Below, piece after piece: positions 63,536-64,000 of a stretch of DNA of 64,000 bases. The translations under genes were made by a program, and so were the position numbers. Each line of letters starts with the position of its first letter. The stretch's first letter is position 1. Under the pieces are notes generated by a model. The model was not told the DNA's origin. It was given only the letters and a program-made list of their open reading frames with translations, and did not search any database. This DNA is from Muribaculaceae bacterium Isolate-110 (HZI) (GTDB lineage Bacteria > Bacteroidota > Bacteroidia > Bacteroidales > Muribaculaceae): assembly GCA_003762875.1 (NCBI GenBank), contig RIBL01000005.1, positions 1-64,000 on the forward strand, written 5' to 3'.

Positions 63536-64000
63536 TTATGGGGTAGCACGTAGGAGTGTGTAACGGAGCAATACGATAAGACCGAATAGCGAAAGGGCAG
63601 CTATGGCCCACGGCATATAGTCGTCCTCGGTCGAGGAGAAGTTGCGCAGATCCATCTTGGTCTTCTCGAGACGGTCGATTTCGGCAAAGATGTCTTTGAG
63701 TACATTATTGCCTGTGGCGCGGAAATACTTGCCGCCAGTGTTGTCGGCTATGGTGCGAAGCGTGGCTTCGTCAATCACTACAGGAAGCGGAGTGTAGACT
63801 ATGCGCCCAAACTCGTTTTCCTGAGGGTAGGGGGCTGTGCCGTTGGTTCCGATGCCTATGGTGTAGACCTTGATGCCGAGCTGTTTGGCTATCTCGGAGG
63901 CTGTTATCGGGGCCACGGTGCCAGTGTTATTGGAGCCGTCGGTCAGTAGGATTATACTCTTTGATTTGGCCTTGCCTTCCTTTATGCGGTTGATGGATGT
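63536..64000 (-). CDS. batA: BatA von Willebrand factor A protein (5' end beyond the window)
   Basis: The open frame continues to the window edge at 64000, giving 154 codons of the C-terminal part. It includes SIILLTDGSNNTGTVAP, the late MIDAS part of a VWA domain, and a final membrane helix (YMPWAIAALSLFGLIVLLRY). It is the upstream partner of batB. The start codon lies outside the window, so a GTG at 63916 is not the real start. Confidence 0.88.
   Translation of the reverse strand, partial: TSINRIKEGKAKSKSIILLTDGSNNTGTVAPITASEIAKQLGIKVYTIGIGTNGTAPYPQENEFGRIVYTPLPVVIDEATLRTIADNTGGKYFRATGNNVLKDIFAEIDRLEKTKMDLRNFSSTEDDYMPWAIAALSLFGLIVLLRYTLLRATP

Noticed and set aside
1-64000. rRNA, tRNA or known riboswitch genes
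   Set aside because: No cloverleaf-like tRNA, rRNA core or riboswitch core was recognised by eye; a covariance-model search would be needed to exclude small RNAs.

Overview
The window reads as a chromosomal segment of a Bacteroidales bacterium, most likely a gut member of the Muribaculaceae/Bacteroidaceae/Prevotellaceae group. I infer this from several things: promoters of the Bacteroidetes type (TTTG, about 20 bases, then TAnnTTTG), the BatA-E aerotolerance cluster, a probable glycine-lipid acyltransferase pair, a TPR regulator with a LuxR-type helix-turn-helix, a group B [FeFe] hydrogenase with its maturases, and GH28/GH51 polysaccharide enzymes. I see no rRNA, tRNA, CRISPR array, transposase or integrase. 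No gene-free stretch exceeds 300 bases.

Layout. 0.2-6.8 kb: a TetR-led efflux operon (outer-membrane TolC-like protein, HlyD-like lipoprotein, two ATPases, two permeases). 6.9-9.5 kb: a small exported protein and DNA topoisomerase III, closed by a strong hairpin. 9.6-21.6 kb: a run of about 19 tightly packed, mostly overlapping, mostly unrecognised small genes on the + strand. Many encode membrane proteins, and the tract looks more AT-rich than its flanks. 21.6-31.7 kb: cardiolipin synthase, NAD synthetase, a DAACS transporter, an RluA-type pseudouridine synthase, the acyltransferase pair, GalE, an MFS exporter and Ogt. 31.7-39.4 kb: an ABC-F ATPase, a TPR/LuxR regulator, and the GH28 and GH51 enzymes. 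39.5-44.6 kb: a hydrogenase operon transcribed in the order hydrogenase-hydE-hydG-hydF. 44.8-58.8 kb: a degenerate glutaminase-like protein, lipoproteins, an NSS transporter, a Crp/Fnr regulator, PriA, an EamA exporter divergent from an Lrp regulator, VanZ, an MltF-like transglycosylase, PurM, a Usp fusion and a small HTH protein. 59.0-64.0 kb: batE, batD, batC, batB and the 3' part of batA, on the - strand.

The most unusual region is 9.6-21.6 kb. Its genes differ from one another in most of their length, yet their junctions are built from a few recurring DNA modules. Module A (AAGGAGGCAAGCNATGAA) joins three gene pairs. Module B (TATGAATAGGTGGCAGAA, an 8-base stop/start overlap) joins two. 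Module C, encoding MKLTDKRFW or a close variant, begins six reading frames, one of which is a soluble pentapeptide-repeat protein. Two module C junctions match at 39 of 41 bases, including the end of the preceding gene. Modules A and B alternate as A-gene-B-gene-A-gene-B-gene. Two genes in the tract are broken, one by a frameshift in a T run and one by an in-frame TAA, and a third has ATA where its siblings have ATG. This looks like a gene-shuffling array with conserved translational-coupling junctions. Its function is unknown. Orphan immunity or a cell-envelope role are guesses.
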